This document shows, piece after piece, positions 8,774 through 17,751 of a stretch of DNA of 64,000 nucleotides. Under the pieces are notes generated by a model. That model had not been told where the DNA came from. It did no database searches and was given only the letters and a program-made list of their open reading frames with translations. The translations under genes and the position numbers were made by a program. The stretch lies in NCBI RefSeq assembly GCF_030129945.1, contig NZ_JARRAF010000016.1, positions 47,182-111,181 of the forward strand. Direction: 5' to 3'. Each line of letters begins with the position of its first letter. Positions within the stretch are counted from its first letter, which is position 1. Origin of the DNA: Parachitinimonas caeni. GTDB taxonomy: Bacteria; Pseudomonadota; Gammaproteobacteria; Burkholderiales; Chitinimonadaceae.

Positions 8774-8842
8774 AATCAATTGAAAGTCTGATACGGCAAA
8801 GTGCATCCTGGTGCGCCAAGCTTGCAGCGCCTTTTACAGAAC

Positions 8843-9403
8843 CTACAGGGCCTCAACCCATTGTCGAGACCAATGCAGATTGCGGCAGATAATGTCGCAG
8901 TCATTCAAGGCGTTTGCCAGCAGCGCAGAACCTTGCAATGAAGCGAGCAGGCGTTCGGTCAGGAATGAGGCATCGTCCCGACCCATTGCCCGGAATTGCG
9001 CTTCCAGCCAGTCAAACTTCAGGCGAAGTACCGCATCGGCTTTCTCTGCCGTTGCGGCCCCGGCTTTGGCCAACTCAAGACATAAGGTGCCAACCGGACA
9101 GCCGTGGCTCTTCAGGGAGTCCCGCTGCTCGTGAATGGTTGCCAGGTAGCGCAACAACCGGCCTTTGGGACTGGGCTCGGCCGCTTCGAGTTCTTCGACA
9201 AACTGCTGAAACTGGGCTTCGTGGTCGGCGGCAACGGCTTCGACCAACTCATCCTTGGTCTTGAAGTAGTAATAGACATTCCCCAAGGGCACACCCGAAG
9301 CCGCCGAAATATCGGCCAGCGTGGTCTGGGCGAAGCCTTGTGTATGGAAGAGGGTGCGGGCGGCATCCAGCAGGCGCTCGCGTTTATCACTACTTCGGGC
9401 CAT
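8843..9403 (-). CDS. TetR-family repressor (NemR-like)
   Basis: A 186-residue regulator. The N-terminal HTH is clear (RLLDAARTLFHTQGFAQTTL, then ADISAASGVPLGNVYYYFKTK). The ligand domain contains Cys residues (GCPVGTLCLELA, CDIICRN). NemR-type regulators sense electrophiles through Cys, so a similar sensing mode is plausible but inferred. It is followed 100 bases later by the ene-reductase. The shared 11-bp motif upstream of both genes supports autorepression and control of the reductase. Confidence 0.88.
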   Translation of the reverse strand: MARSSDKRERLLDAARTLFHTQGFAQTTLADISAASGVPLGNVYYYFKTKDELVEAVAADHEAQFQQFVEELEAAEPSPKGRLLRYLATIHEQRDSLKSHGCPVGTLCLELAKAGAATAEKADAVLRLKFDWLEAQFRAMGRDDASFLTERLLASLQGSALLANALNDCDIICRNLHWSRQWVEAL

Positions 9404-9416
9404 GGTTTTATTAAGT

Positions 9417-9427
9417 TAGATAACTAA
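9417..9427. promoter_or_regulatory. Candidate autoregulatory operator of the TetR gene
   Basis: TAGATAACTAA lies within AGTTAGATAACT, whose arms AGTTA/TAACT are inverted. It sits 14 bases upstream of the TetR start codon and matches the motif at 8763-8773. Confidence 0.5.
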
Positions 9428-9458
9428 GTTGAACTATGCGCCTGGGTAAGGGGTTGGG

Positions 9459-10814
9459 TCAAGCACAAAGTGCATCCAGGCAGTCGCCAAAGGCCGCCAG
9501 CAGGCGAGAGACATCGTCCGGCCGGGTATGCGGGCTGACCAACAGCATATTGTGGAATGGCGTGATCAGGACACCGCGATTGAGTAGATAGAGGTGGATC
9601 AGCGCTTCGAGTGCATCATTCATCGCCGCTCGGGCTTCTTGGCCGGTGCGGGGTTGTACGCTGCAGAACTGGAATTCGCACCGTGCGCCAATCCGGGTGA
9701 CGCACCAGGGCAGGTCATGGCGGGTAATGTGTGCTTCCAGTCCTCGTGCCAGCGATTCGGCCTGCTGGCCCATGTGGGCGTAAGCTGCTGTCGTCATCAG
9801 GCTTTCAAGCGTAGTGCGGATGGCACGCGTCGTCAGCAGGTTGGCGCTCAAGGTAGTACCTATCCCGGAGTGGCCGTCCGGGGCATGGTCTTTGGCGTTC
9901 TGCATGCGGCTGGCAACGCTCGCGCTGAAGCCGTAGACCGCACAGGGCAGGCCGCCGCCAATCGCCTTGCCGATCACCAGCATATCCGGCTGCAGGCGAT
10001 GTTCACCGCAATAACCGGACGGCCCGGTGCTGAGGGTATGGGTTTCATCCATGACCAGCAGGCTGCCATGCTGGCGGATCAGGGTGTTGGCCGCTTCCCA
10101 GAAGCCAGGTTGCGGCAGGACCATGCCGACATTGGTCATGACCGGCTCTGCCAGCACGCAGGCAACCTCGCCACTGCGCAGCGCTGCCTCCAGCGCTGCG
10201 AGGTCGTTGAATTCGACGGCGACGGTATCGACTGGCCGGGCATGGGTTGTGCCGAGCAGGCTGGCGCGCCAGTGCGTCTGGCCTTGGTCGTAGTCAACCA
10301 GCGTGTCATCGACGGTGCCGTGATAGCAACCGTCGAATACCAGCACTTTGCGCCGCCCGGTAATGGCTCTGGCCCAGCGCAGGACAAAGCGGTTGGCATC
10401 ACTGGCGCTCAGGGTGAATTGCCAGAAAGGCAAATTGAAGCGGGCGCTCAGCAAGCGGCTGGCCTCGACGGCGTCTTCGGATGGCAGCATGGCGGTCATG
10501 CCAAGAGCGACCTGCGAGGCGAGTGCGTCGGCCAGCGCTGGCGGGGCATGGCCAAACATCGCACCAGTATCGCCAAGGCAGAAGTCAACGTAGCGGTGGC
10601 CATCGACGTCAGTCAGGTGTGCTCCTTGTGCCTGGTCGATAAACAGGGTGAAAGGTAGTGGCCAGTCACGCATCCAATGCAGCGGGACGCCGTACAGCAT
10701 GTGCTCGCTGGCCTCAACCGACAAAGCCTGGGACTGGGGGCGGGCCAGTGCAAATTGCCGTTGCTCGATCTGAGTCAGATCCTGGATACGCTGGGGCGAG
10801 AGTATCGCGGGCAT
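9459..10814 (-). CDS. Class III PLP-dependent aminotransferase (glutamate-1-semialdehyde aminomutase-like)
   Basis: A 451-residue protein from MPAILSPQRI, chosen because AAAGGAAAT precedes it; the open frame extends further upstream only as non-homologous sequence. It has the fold-type-I class III layout: DVDGHRYVDFCLGDTGAMFGH, GCYHGTVDD, the cofactor Asp in LLVMDETHTL, and the PLP lysine in IGKAIGGGLPCAVYG. It resembles the GSA aminomutase/beta-amino-acid aminotransferase branch. The extra N-terminal ~60 residues and the lack of neighbouring haem genes argue against a true HemL. It sits 34 bases downstream of tatD, so the two are probably cotranscribed. The substrate is unknown. Confidence 0.8.
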   Translation of the reverse strand: MPAILSPQRIQDLTQIEQRQFALARPQSQALSVEASEHMLYGVPLHWMRDWPLPFTLFIDQAQGAHLTDVDGHRYVDFCLGDTGAMFGHAPPALADALASQVALGMTAMLPSEDAVEASRLLSARFNLPFWQFTLSASDANRFVLRWARAITGRRKVLVFDGCYHGTVDDTLVDYDQGQTHWRASLLGTTHARPVDTVAVEFNDLAALEAALRSGEVACVLAEPVMTNVGMVLPQPGFWEAANTLIRQHGSLLVMDETHTLSTGPSGYCGEHRLQPDMLVIGKAIGGGLPCAVYGFSASVASRMQNAKDHAPDGHSGIGTTLSANLLTTRAIRTTLESLMTTAAYAHMGQQAESLARGLEAHITRHDLPWCVTRIGARCEFQFCSVQPRTGQEARAAMNDALEALIHLYLLNRGVLITPFHNMLLVSPHTRPDDVSRLLAAFGDCLDALCA

Positions 10815-10848
10815 CGGGATTTCCTTTCTGAAAGCGCAGCGGATGAAC

Positions 10849-11649
10849 TCACTGCGGCAGGGATGCGGCCATCGGTTTCGTGATAGCCACGGGACCCAAT
10901 ACTTGGCGCGCATTCTCGCTGGTCTGGGCGGCAACGGTGGCGATGTCGATCTGGCGTAGCTCGGCGAGTACCGTGGCAATCCGGGGCAGGTAGGCCGGCT
11001 CGTTGCGCTGCTTGTAGGCCCATTCCGGAGAGATGTCAGGCGCGTCGGTTTCAAGCACGATGCTCTCCAGCGGCAGCTCAACGGCGTGACGGCGCAAATT
11101 CAAGGCTCGCTCGAAGGTCATGGCGCCACCGAATCCCAGCTTGAAGCCGAGTTTGATAAAGGCATCGGCCTGCTGCCGGCTGCCGTTGAAGGCGTGGGCA
11201 ATGCCGGCACGAGGCCGATAGCGACGCAGCTCGCGCAGTACCTCATCCTGTGCGCGTCGCACATGCAGCAATACTGGCAAGTCGAATTCCAGTGCCAGCT
11301 TGAGCTGGGCACGAAAGACCTCCAGCTGACGCTCTCGATCCAGCCCATCCACAAAGAAGTCCAGGCCGATTTCTCCAATCGCCACGGGCATTTCCTGTTC
11401 GACCCTGGCTCTGAGCGTTGTGAGTGCAGCAGTATCGTGCTGGTCGACGTAGATAGGATGCAGGCCCAGCGCAAGGGGACAGCCATAGGCACGCCGCATT
11501 GCCAAGGTCAAATCGAGCGTGCCAGCAGTGATGGCCGGAACCACCAGTGTCTGTACGCCGGCTGCCTGGGCGCGCGCTACCACGGCGTCGCGGTCGGCAG
11601 TGAACTCTGGCGCATCCAGATGGCAGTGGGTGTCGATGAAAGACAACAT
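10849..11649 (-). CDS. tatD: TatD-family metal-dependent hydrolase (deoxyribonuclease)
   Basis: A 266-residue TIM-barrel hydrolase from MLSFIDTHCHLDAPEF; the longer open frame upstream adds nothing recognisable. Metal-binding motifs are in the expected order: DTHCHLD near the N-terminus, GEIGLDFF with the bridging Glu, LLHVRRA, IAHAFNGS, and LETDAPDISPEW. TatD proteins are 3'-5' exonucleases linked to DNA repair and quality control. No tatABC genes are nearby, so the name reflects only the family. It is the first gene of a likely two-gene unit with the aminotransferase. Confidence 0.9.
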   Translation of the reverse strand: MLSFIDTHCHLDAPEFTADRDAVVARAQAAGVQTLVVPAITAGTLDLTLAMRRAYGCPLALGLHPIYVDQHDTAALTTLRARVEQEMPVAIGEIGLDFFVDGLDRERQLEVFRAQLKLALEFDLPVLLHVRRAQDEVLRELRRYRPRAGIAHAFNGSRQQADAFIKLGFKLGFGGAMTFERALNLRRHAVELPLESIVLETDAPDISPEWAYKQRNEPAYLPRIATVLAELRQIDIATVAAQTSENARQVLGPVAITKPMAASLPQ

Positions 11650-11753
11650 GAAATGTCTGTAAAACCTGAACCAAAACTCCAGTATAAATCGGGCAGGGAC
11701 GGCCTGATGGGACGAACTATACTTGGTAGATAGCCGAGCCAGAGGGCTGTGCC

Positions 11754-12263
11754 ATGCTGCAGGATCACTCACTCAAGACTATGAAGGTGGATGTCTTTGA
11801 TCTGCTGCGCGACAAGGCAGCGCGGGAGAAGCTCGACATTGCCGAGGCCCTGGCGGATTTGGATAAGCAGGAAATGAACTACTTTGCCGGCGTGATCAAG
11901 GCCTATCAGCTACCGGCTGGCACGGTCCTGTTCCGTGAGGGGGATCCGGCCTCATATATGGGGGTGGTGCTGGACGGCCGGTTGACCGTTTCCAAGCGGA
12001 ATGACGAAAACACCGGCAAGCCGGTTTACAGCATGTCGGTTGGCAAAATGTTTGGAGAGATGGCCATTCTGGACGGCGAGCCGCGCTCGGCCACAGTAAC
12101 CGCCGCAACGGACTCGGTGATTGCCATCCTGTCTCGCGACGCATTTCAGGCTTTGTGTCGGGACCGCCCTGGCATTGCCCTGAAGATCATGCTACGGCTT
12201 GGCCGCTTGCTGTCCCAGCGATTAAGGCGAGCGACTGGCTTGCTCGTAGACTACTTGCCTTGA
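11754..12263 (+). CDS. Cyclic-nucleotide-binding domain protein without DNA-binding domain
   Basis: A 169-residue protein of a single cNMP-binding domain preceded by a ~45-residue helix. The phosphate-binding cassette reads FGEMAILDGEPRSATVTA, with the Glu and Arg that contact the ribose and phosphate. LFREGDPASYMGVVLDGRL is the typical beta-roll. The C-terminal helix (RLGRLLSQRLRRAT) ends the protein with no HTH, unlike CRP/FNR. It probably binds cAMP or a related nucleotide and acts through a partner not visible here. An in-frame ATG at 11781 is an alternative start. Confidence 0.85.
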   Translation: MLQDHSLKTMKVDVFDLLRDKAAREKLDIAEALADLDKQEMNYFAGVIKAYQLPAGTVLFREGDPASYMGVVLDGRLTVSKRNDENTGKPVYSMSVGKMFGEMAILDGEPRSATVTAATDSVIAILSRDAFQALCRDRPGIALKIMLRLGRLLSQRLRRATGLLVDYLP

Positions 12264-12344
12264 ACCCGGTGGATTGATGGATTGCATGGCGAGCGCTTGC
12301 TTTGTAATCTGCTGCTTTCGCAAAAATCAAACCGGAGACAACTG

Positions 12345-12803
12345 ATGCGTGCTTTACCTTTGGCAGCCACCCTTCTTGCAGGTCTGCTCTGTTCCTCGGC
12401 CTGGGCCGCCGAATCCCCATCCCCGATCGGTAACTGGAAGACTATTGACGATAACACCGGCAAGCCTCGTGGCTTGGTGCAGATCTATGAAGAAGCGGGT
12501 GAGATCAAGGGCAAGATCCTTAAAAACTACCCCAAACCCGGTGAGCCCGATAACCCCGTCTGCGATAAGTGCAAGGGGGATCGCAAGGATAAGCCTGTGA
12601 TCGGGATGGTGTTTCTGTGGGGGATGAAAAAGAATGGTGAGAGTTGGGCCGGCGGCGAGATCCTTGATCCGGATAATGGCAGTGTTTATAGCGCCAAGAT
12701 GGAAGTGATCGAGGGCGGTAGCAAGCTGAAGGTCAGGGGTTTTCTAGGCTTCTCCCTGCTGGGCCGCAGTCAGATCTGGCTGCGCGATACCGAAGCGAAA
12801 TAG
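12345..12803 (+). CDS. Exported DUF2147 family protein
   Basis: A 152-residue protein with a signal peptide (LPLAATLLAGLLCSSAWAAES); the start at 12345 follows CCGGAGAC. The mature part matches DUF2147: IGNWKTIDDNTGKPRGLVQI near the start, then CDKCKGDRKDKPVIGM and a final SLLGRSQIWLRD. Family members are periplasmic beta-barrel-like proteins of unknown function. The CxxC pair in CDKCKG is usual in the family. It ends at a strong shared terminator. Confidence 0.88.
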   Translation: MRALPLAATLLAGLLCSSAWAAESPSPIGNWKTIDDNTGKPRGLVQIYEEAGEIKGKILKNYPKPGEPDNPVCDKCKGDRKDKPVIGMVFLWGMKKNGESWAGGEILDPDNGSVYSAKMEVIEGGSKLKVRGFLGFSLLGRSQIWLRDTEAK

Positions 12804-12848
12804 GGCAGTAAGCAGGCCTCTGTCAGCGCGCAATGTGTACTGACAAAC

Positions 12849-12879
12849 AAAAAGAGCGGACCTTGTGTCCGCTCTTTTT
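12849..12879. terminator. Bidirectional Rho-independent terminator
   Basis: AAAAAGAGCGGA pairs with TCCGCTCTTTTT around a seven-base loop. The A and T runs on both sides serve the converging DUF2147 and chalcone-isomerase-like genes. Confidence 0.9.
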
Positions 12880-12897
12880 CAATGTGGCTGCTGTGGC

Positions 12898-13467
12898 TTA
12901 TTTGCTGCCCAGCAAGCCGGCTTTCAGGTCATTGCTGACGGCATTCTTGCCAAGCCAGATTTTGAGCATGGCTTTCGCAAAGTCATCGCCACCGATAACG
13001 TCTTTGAGCTGGCCCTTCAGTGAAATCTGGGTGCCTTTGCCAGGCAGGAAATCCAGCGTCACCACATCCCCTTTGTTGACTTCCTTAACCGAAGAGAAAA
13101 TGGCGTTCATTTCGCGGATTTTCGGTTGCAGGGCTGCGAGTTCTGATTCGCTGGTGTTGTCCTTGAGGCCATCCATCAGGGAGTCATGCAGCTTTTCCGA
13201 CTCGACATCGCGCAGCATGGATAGGACGATCCGGCGCGGGGTATTGGCGTTGATGATTGCGTCGGCATTGGCGTTCTTCTGGGGCAAGTACAGCGCGGCC
13301 ACGTATACCTTGGCAATGCCGAACTTGGTCCGCAAGCCTGCGCCATTCAATACCAGCTCGGTGTTGGCTAACTTGGTAGCGTCTTCGAGTTTGACTCCCT
13401 GCAACTCCAAAGCTGCAGCGGAAAGGCTCGCCGTGGCGAGGCAGGCAGCAACAAGCAGTTTGCGCAC
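12898..13467 (-). CDS. Exported chalcone-isomerase-like protein
   Basis: A 189-residue protein. The GTG at 13467 is taken as the start because TAAGGAG lies seven bases upstream and it begins a signal peptide (KLLVAACLATASLSAAALE). The mature part has the bacterial chalcone_isomerase-like pattern: LNGAGLRTKFGIAKVYVAAL, RRIVLSMLRDVESEKL, then LPGKGTQISLKG and KAMLKIWLG. Bacterial members lack a known flavonoid reaction and may bind fatty acids. It is probably periplasmic. Confidence 0.85.
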   Translation of the reverse strand: MRKLLVAACLATASLSAAALELQGVKLEDATKLANTELVLNGAGLRTKFGIAKVYVAALYLPQKNANADAIINANTPRRIVLSMLRDVESEKLHDSLMDGLKDNTSESELAALQPKIREMNAIFSSVKEVNKGDVVTLDFLPGKGTQISLKGQLKDVIGGDDFAKAMLKIWLGKNAVSNDLKAGLLGSK

Positions 13468-13797
13468 AATATTCTCCTTATCTGGCCATTTGAAACGTGG
13501 CAACGCCTATTGGGCTTGGGCGTTTTATGCAGCCCTGAAAACCGGATCCCGGTTTGTCAGGGGAGGCGAAACCACCACGCCGAGCGCTGACGGCGCCGAG
13601 CTATGATAGTCGAATGCAGTGAAATTGTTACAGCAATTGACGCAAAAAGCGGCCTTTTCATTGCACAACGAAGCGGATAGCGAATTTTCATCGCAGGTAC
13701 GGTTTACGGCATAGATGCTTGTGCCAATCGCTTAAGCTTTGTTTATGCGGGGAAATTTTTTGCAGAGTAAAGGCCGGGTGTTTTGCGACGTGCCAAG
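13468..13797. other. Intergenic region with the upstream sequence of the chalcone-isomerase-like gene
   Basis: About 330 bases with no supported gene. Long open frames crossing this stretch lie opposite the thiolase gene and are shadows. Confidence 0.5.
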
Positions 13798-13831
13798 AAA
13801 AAAGCCGGCGTCACAAACGCCGGCTTTTCTT
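13798..13831 (-). terminator. Rho-independent terminator of the thiolase gene
   Basis: AAAAGCCGGCG pairs with CGCCGGCTTTT around TCACAAA, right after the thiolase stop on the minus strand. A T-rich run follows (TTTTTTCTT). Confidence 0.85.
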
Positions 13832-13832
13832 G

Positions 13833-15038
13833 TTACAGGGCCTGGATGATCCCGGCGGCACCCATACCGGTACCGATACACATGGTGACCATGCCGTACT
13901 TGCCGGCCATGCCACGGCGACGCATGCCATGAACCACGGTAGCGGCGCGGATTGCGCCGGTTGCGCCCAATGGGTGGCCCAGAGCAATAGCGCCGCCCAG
14001 CGGATTGACGCGGCTGGTATCAAGACCCAGGTCACGAATGACGGCCAAGGCTTGAGCAGCAAACGCTTCGTTCAGTTCCATCCAGCCGATATCGTCGAGT
14101 GTCAGTCCGGCCTGGCGCAAAGCGGCAGGGATGGCTTCCTTCGGGCCGATCCCCATGATGGCGGGCGGCACGCCCTTGACGGCGAAAGTGACATAACGCG
14201 CCAGCGGCGTCAGGCCATACTGCTTCAGGGCCTTCTCAGAGACCAGAATGACGGCACCTGCGCCATCCGACATCTGCGAGCTGTTACCGGCAGTGACCGA
14301 ACCTTTGGCCGCAAAAACAGTTTTCAGCTTGGCCAGACCTTCTGGTGTGGTATCACGGCGTGGGCCTTCATCGGTGTCGAGCAGCTTTTCGAGGATATCG
14401 ACTTCACCGGTCGCCAGATTCGGGGTGCGATATTGCACCTTGAGCGGGCTGATTTCGTCGCGGAATTCACCAGACTCGATTGCGGCAATGGCACGGCGAT
14501 GGGACTCAACGGCAAAGGCGTCCTGATCTTCGCGGCTGACTTTCCATTGTTCGGCTACTTTTTCGGCGGTCAGGCCCATGCCATAGGCAATGCCGACGTT
14601 TTCATCCCTGGAGAAAATGTCGGGGTTGAGGGCAATCTTGTTACCCATCATCGGCACCATCGACATCGACTCTGCACCTGCAGCGATCATTACATCAGCC
14701 TCACCCATACGGATGCGGTCTGCAGCCATCTGTACGGCGTTTATGCCGGACGAGCAGTAGCGGTTGATGGTAATGCCACCAACAGTATTGGGCAGGCCAG
14801 CCAGCAGAACGCCGATACGGGCAAAGTTCAGCCCTTGTTCGCCTTCGGGGAAGGCACAGCCGACAACGGCATCTTCCACGCTGGCAGGGTCCAGCGATGG
14901 CACTTGGGCCATGGCAGAGCGGATGACATGTGCCAGCATGTCGTCTGGGCGCACATGCTTCATCATTCCGCGCGGGGCTTTGCCGACCGGGGTGCGCGTG
15001 GCGGCAACGATATACGCTTCTTGTACTTGCTTGGTCAT
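13833..15038 (-). CDS. Acetyl-CoA C-acyltransferase (3-ketoacyl-CoA thiolase)
   Basis: A 401-residue thiolase for the last step of beta-oxidation, cleaving 3-ketoacyl-CoA with CoA to give acetyl-CoA. The catalytic set is visible: nucleophile Cys95 in [10 protein letters not shown], His355 in GHPLGATGA and Cys387 in [10 protein letters not shown]. It lies 157 bases downstream of the FadB/FadN-type gene on the same strand. The pair probably forms a trifunctional system with it and with FadE. The FadA-type role is inferred from context, because motifs alone do not separate biosynthetic and degradative thiolases. Confidence 0.92.
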   Translation of the reverse strand: MTKQVQEAYIVAATRTPVGKAPRGMMKHVRPDDMLAHVIRSAMAQVPSLDPASVEDAVVGCAFPEGEQGLNFARIGVLLAGLPNTVGGITINRYCSSGINAVQMAADRIRMGEADVMIAAGAESMSMVPMMGNKIALNPDIFSRDENVGIAYGMGLTAEKVAEQWKVSREDQDAFAVESHRRAIAAIESGEFRDEISPLKVQYRTPNLATGEVDILEKLLDTDEGPRRDTTPEGLAKLKTVFAAKGSVTAGNSSQMSDGAGAVILVSEKALKQYGLTPLARYVTFAVKGVPPAIMGIGPKEAIPAALRQAGLTLDDIGWMELNEAFAAQALAVIRDLGLDTSRVNPLGGAIALGHPLGATGAIRAATVVHGMRRRGMAGKYGMVTMCIGTGMGAAGIIQAL

Positions 15039-15195
15039 TTCGGATTCTCCAAATCGGTACGCTCATCCCTCGTCTCGAGGGGTGGTCGGGGGTCGTTTCC
15101 CCGACCGGTCAGCCTTCCTGACGGCAGAAGGCCGGAGGTTCAAACCGTTGCGGTCGGGCACGGTGGCCACCGACTGCAACGGATGTCCTGCGTGT

Positions 15196-17586
15196 TTAGT
15201 TTCTCAGTGGCTTGTTGTATTGCAGCATGTAGGCAATACGTTCCTGGGTCTTGGGGTTCTTCAGCAAGGTCAGGAAGTTGCGGCGCTCAATTTCGAGCAG
15301 CCACTGCTCGTCAACCAGCGTACCGGCTTCGACGTCACCACCGGTCATGACTTCAGCAATCAGGTCGGAGATGAAGTAGTCGTGCTCGCTGATGAAGCCA
15401 CCTTCCTTCATATTGGTCAGCTGGCCACGGATCGAGGCACGACCGGTGCGGCCGGCTACGGCAAAGCCGGTAACGCGCAGCGGTGGGCGATAGCCGGACT
15501 CGGCCATTGCCAAGGCTTGTTGCTTGGCAACGTGCAGAAGTTCGTACTGGTTGAATACCACAAGGTCCGACTTGCGCAGATAGCCAATCTCCTGGCCTTC
15601 CATGGCGCTGGTGCCAACCTTGGCAGTCGCGATGGCCATGTAGTAGTCCTTGAGCGCGGCGAACAGGTCACCCTTCTGCTCTTGCGCGGCCCGCAGCGCA
15701 AATTCCTTGCAGCCACCACCACCCGGCAACAGGCCGACACCCACTTCAACCAGGCCGATATAGGTTTCGAGATGGGAAACCACGCGATCACAGTGCATCA
15801 GGAACTCGCAACCCCCACCGAATGCGTAGCCCTGTGTGGCGGCTACAACCGGAATCTGGCTGTAGCGGATGCGCATCGAGGTGTCCTGGAAGGACTTGAT
15901 CATCGACTCGATCGAGGCCCAGTCCTGCTGCATGAAGGCGGGCAGCATCGAGGACAGATCAGCACCTACCGACCACGGCTCTTCGGTATGCCACATCACC
16001 AGGCCCTTGTACTGGGCTTCTGCAAGGTCAATGGCCTTGTTGACGCCTTCGAGTACCGCTGGGCCGATTGAGTGAGCCTTGGACTTGAACGAAACAACCA
16101 GCAGCTCGTCGCCAGTGGTCCAGGCGCGTACACCATCGTTTTCGAATACGGTTTCGCCATAGACGGGCGCTGCTTCGCCAACCAGACGGGCAGGGAACAG
16201 CTGGCGCTTGTATATATCGAGCTGGGAACGGCCAACCAGCTTGTTGCCGCTGGCACTGTAAGAGCCTTCCGGTGCGTGAACGCCGGTACGGCCATCAAAC
16301 ACCCATGCCGGCAATTCGGCATTGACAATGCCCTTGCCCGCGGCGATGTCTTCCTTGACCCATTCCGCAATCTGCTGCCAGCCAGCGGCTTGCCAGGTTT
16401 CGAATGGGCCTTCCGACCAGCCAAAGCCCCAGCGGATTGCTAGATCCACATCGCGGGCGTTATCGGCAATATCCGACAGGTGGTAGGCAATGTAATGCCA
16501 GACATCACGGAAGCAGGCCCACAGGAACTGGGCTTCTGCATTCTTGGACTCGCGCAGCTTGGCAAAACGCTTGGCCGGGTCTTTGATCTTCATCAGCTCC
16601 TTGACCGCGTCATCGCCCTTCTTGTTGGCTTCAACGTAGTTGCCGGCGGCCGGATCAAGGACCAGTTTGGTCTTGCCTTCCTTCTTGTAGATACCGACCT
16701 TGGTCTTGGCGCCCAGCGCACCGGCCTCAATCAGCTTGGTCAGCCACTCGGGTGACTTGAACAGCTCGGCATGCCAAGGATCGTTTGGCAGGGTGTCCTG
16801 CATGGTTTTGACCACATGAGCGAAGGTGTCCAGGCCAACGACGTCTGCAGTGCGGAAGGTGGCAGATTTGGGCCGACCGAGGCGCGGGCCGGTCAAGTCG
16901 TCAACCACATCAAAACGGATGCCGAACTTGGCTGCGTTGTGAATGGCAGCCAGCATCGAGAACACCCCAATGCGGTTGGCAACAAAGTTGGGGGTGTCCT
17001 TGGCGCGGACAACACCCTTGCCCAGTGTCGTGACCAGGAAGCCTTCGAGCTGATCCAGCATCTCGGCATCAGAGGTCACACAAGGGATGATTTCAACCAG
17101 ATGCATATAGCGCGGCGGGTTGAAGAAGTGGATACCGCAAAAGCGGGGGCGCATGCTGGCCGGGCAACCTTCGGCTAGCTTGTTGATGCTGAGGCCGGAT
17201 GTATTGGTCGCGAAAATCGTCTTCTCGCCCAGATGCGGCGCAACTTTCTCGTACAGACCCAACTTCCAGTCCATGCGTTCGGCAATGGCTTCGATTACCA
17301 GATCGCAGTCTTTCAGCAAGTGCAGGTGCTGGTCGTAATTGGCAGGTTTGATGGCCTCGGCACGGGACCGGACGCCAACTGGGGACGGATTCTGTTTCTT
17401 GAGGTTTTCAATCGCCCGCAGCACGATGCCGTTCGGGTTGCCCTCCTTGGCCGGAAGGTCGAACAGAATCGCTTCGACATTAGCGTTGGCGAGGTGTGCG
17501 GCGATTTGAGCGCCCATGACACCGGCGCCAAGCACCGCCACCTTACGGACGACGAACTTGTTATGAGACATCGTGCTTTGAGACAT
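15196..17586 (-). CDS. 3-Hydroxyacyl-CoA dehydrogenase / enoyl-CoA hydratase fusion (FadB/FadN-type)
   Basis: A 796-residue bifunctional beta-oxidation enzyme. ATG at 17586 follows GAGGAAG. The dehydrogenase comes first: Rossmann motif GAGVMGAQIAAHLANANV at ~15-35, then GIHFFNPPRYMHLVEIIP. The hydratase is C-terminal, with oxyanion-hole region QGYAFGGGCEFLMHCD and GVGLLPGGGGCKEFALR. This order is that of FadN-type proteins and the reverse of E. coli FadB. It catalyses hydration of enoyl-CoA and NAD-dependent oxidation of the 3-hydroxy product. Thiolase is directly downstream; FadL, FadE and a PsrA-like repressor are upstream. Confidence 0.92.
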   Translation of the reverse strand: MSQSTMSHNKFVVRKVAVLGAGVMGAQIAAHLANANVEAILFDLPAKEGNPNGIVLRAIENLKKQNPSPVGVRSRAEAIKPANYDQHLHLLKDCDLVIEAIAERMDWKLGLYEKVAPHLGEKTIFATNTSGLSINKLAEGCPASMRPRFCGIHFFNPPRYMHLVEIIPCVTSDAEMLDQLEGFLVTTLGKGVVRAKDTPNFVANRIGVFSMLAAIHNAAKFGIRFDVVDDLTGPRLGRPKSATFRTADVVGLDTFAHVVKTMQDTLPNDPWHAELFKSPEWLTKLIEAGALGAKTKVGIYKKEGKTKLVLDPAAGNYVEANKKGDDAVKELMKIKDPAKRFAKLRESKNAEAQFLWACFRDVWHYIAYHLSDIADNARDVDLAIRWGFGWSEGPFETWQAAGWQQIAEWVKEDIAAGKGIVNAELPAWVFDGRTGVHAPEGSYSASGNKLVGRSQLDIYKRQLFPARLVGEAAPVYGETVFENDGVRAWTTGDELLVVSFKSKAHSIGPAVLEGVNKAIDLAEAQYKGLVMWHTEEPWSVGADLSSMLPAFMQQDWASIESMIKSFQDTSMRIRYSQIPVVAATQGYAFGGGCEFLMHCDRVVSHLETYIGLVEVGVGLLPGGGGCKEFALRAAQEQKGDLFAALKDYYMAIATAKVGTSAMEGQEIGYLRKSDLVVFNQYELLHVAKQQALAMAESGYRPPLRVTGFAVAGRTGRASIRGQLTNMKEGGFISEHDYFISDLIAEVMTGGDVEAGTLVDEQWLLEIERRNFLTLLKNPKTQERIAYMLQYNKPLRN

Positions 17587-17708
17587 GGTCTTCCTCGAAG
17601 TCTGAGTGAGTCGGAGGCTCGCAAAATCCAGCTTTCTGCCAAGCGCTTGCTTTAAAAGTGCATGCAAGCTGAATTTTCCGAGCATCCGTTACGAGCGGGT
17701 TTCAAAAC

Positions 17709-17742
17709 TGCTGGCGCGGCAGCTCGTGTTGTCGCGCCAGCA
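17709..17742 (-). terminator. Hairpin downstream of fadL
   Basis: TGCTGGCGCG and CGCGCCAGCA pair around a 14-base loop, 10 bases past the fadL stop on the minus strand. GTTTTG follows. Confidence 0.65.
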
Positions 17743-17751
17743 AAACGGCTA

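Noticed and set aside
9594..10658. 354-codon plus-strand frame
   Set aside because: Antisense to the class III aminotransferase; no domain recognised.
10815..11081. 89-residue N-terminal extension of the aminotransferase
   Set aside because: It overlaps the tatD coding sequence in another frame, and AAAGGAAAT precedes the internal ATG.
13719..15350. 543-codon plus-strand frame
   Set aside because: Antisense shadow of the thiolase gene; no family features or ribosome site.
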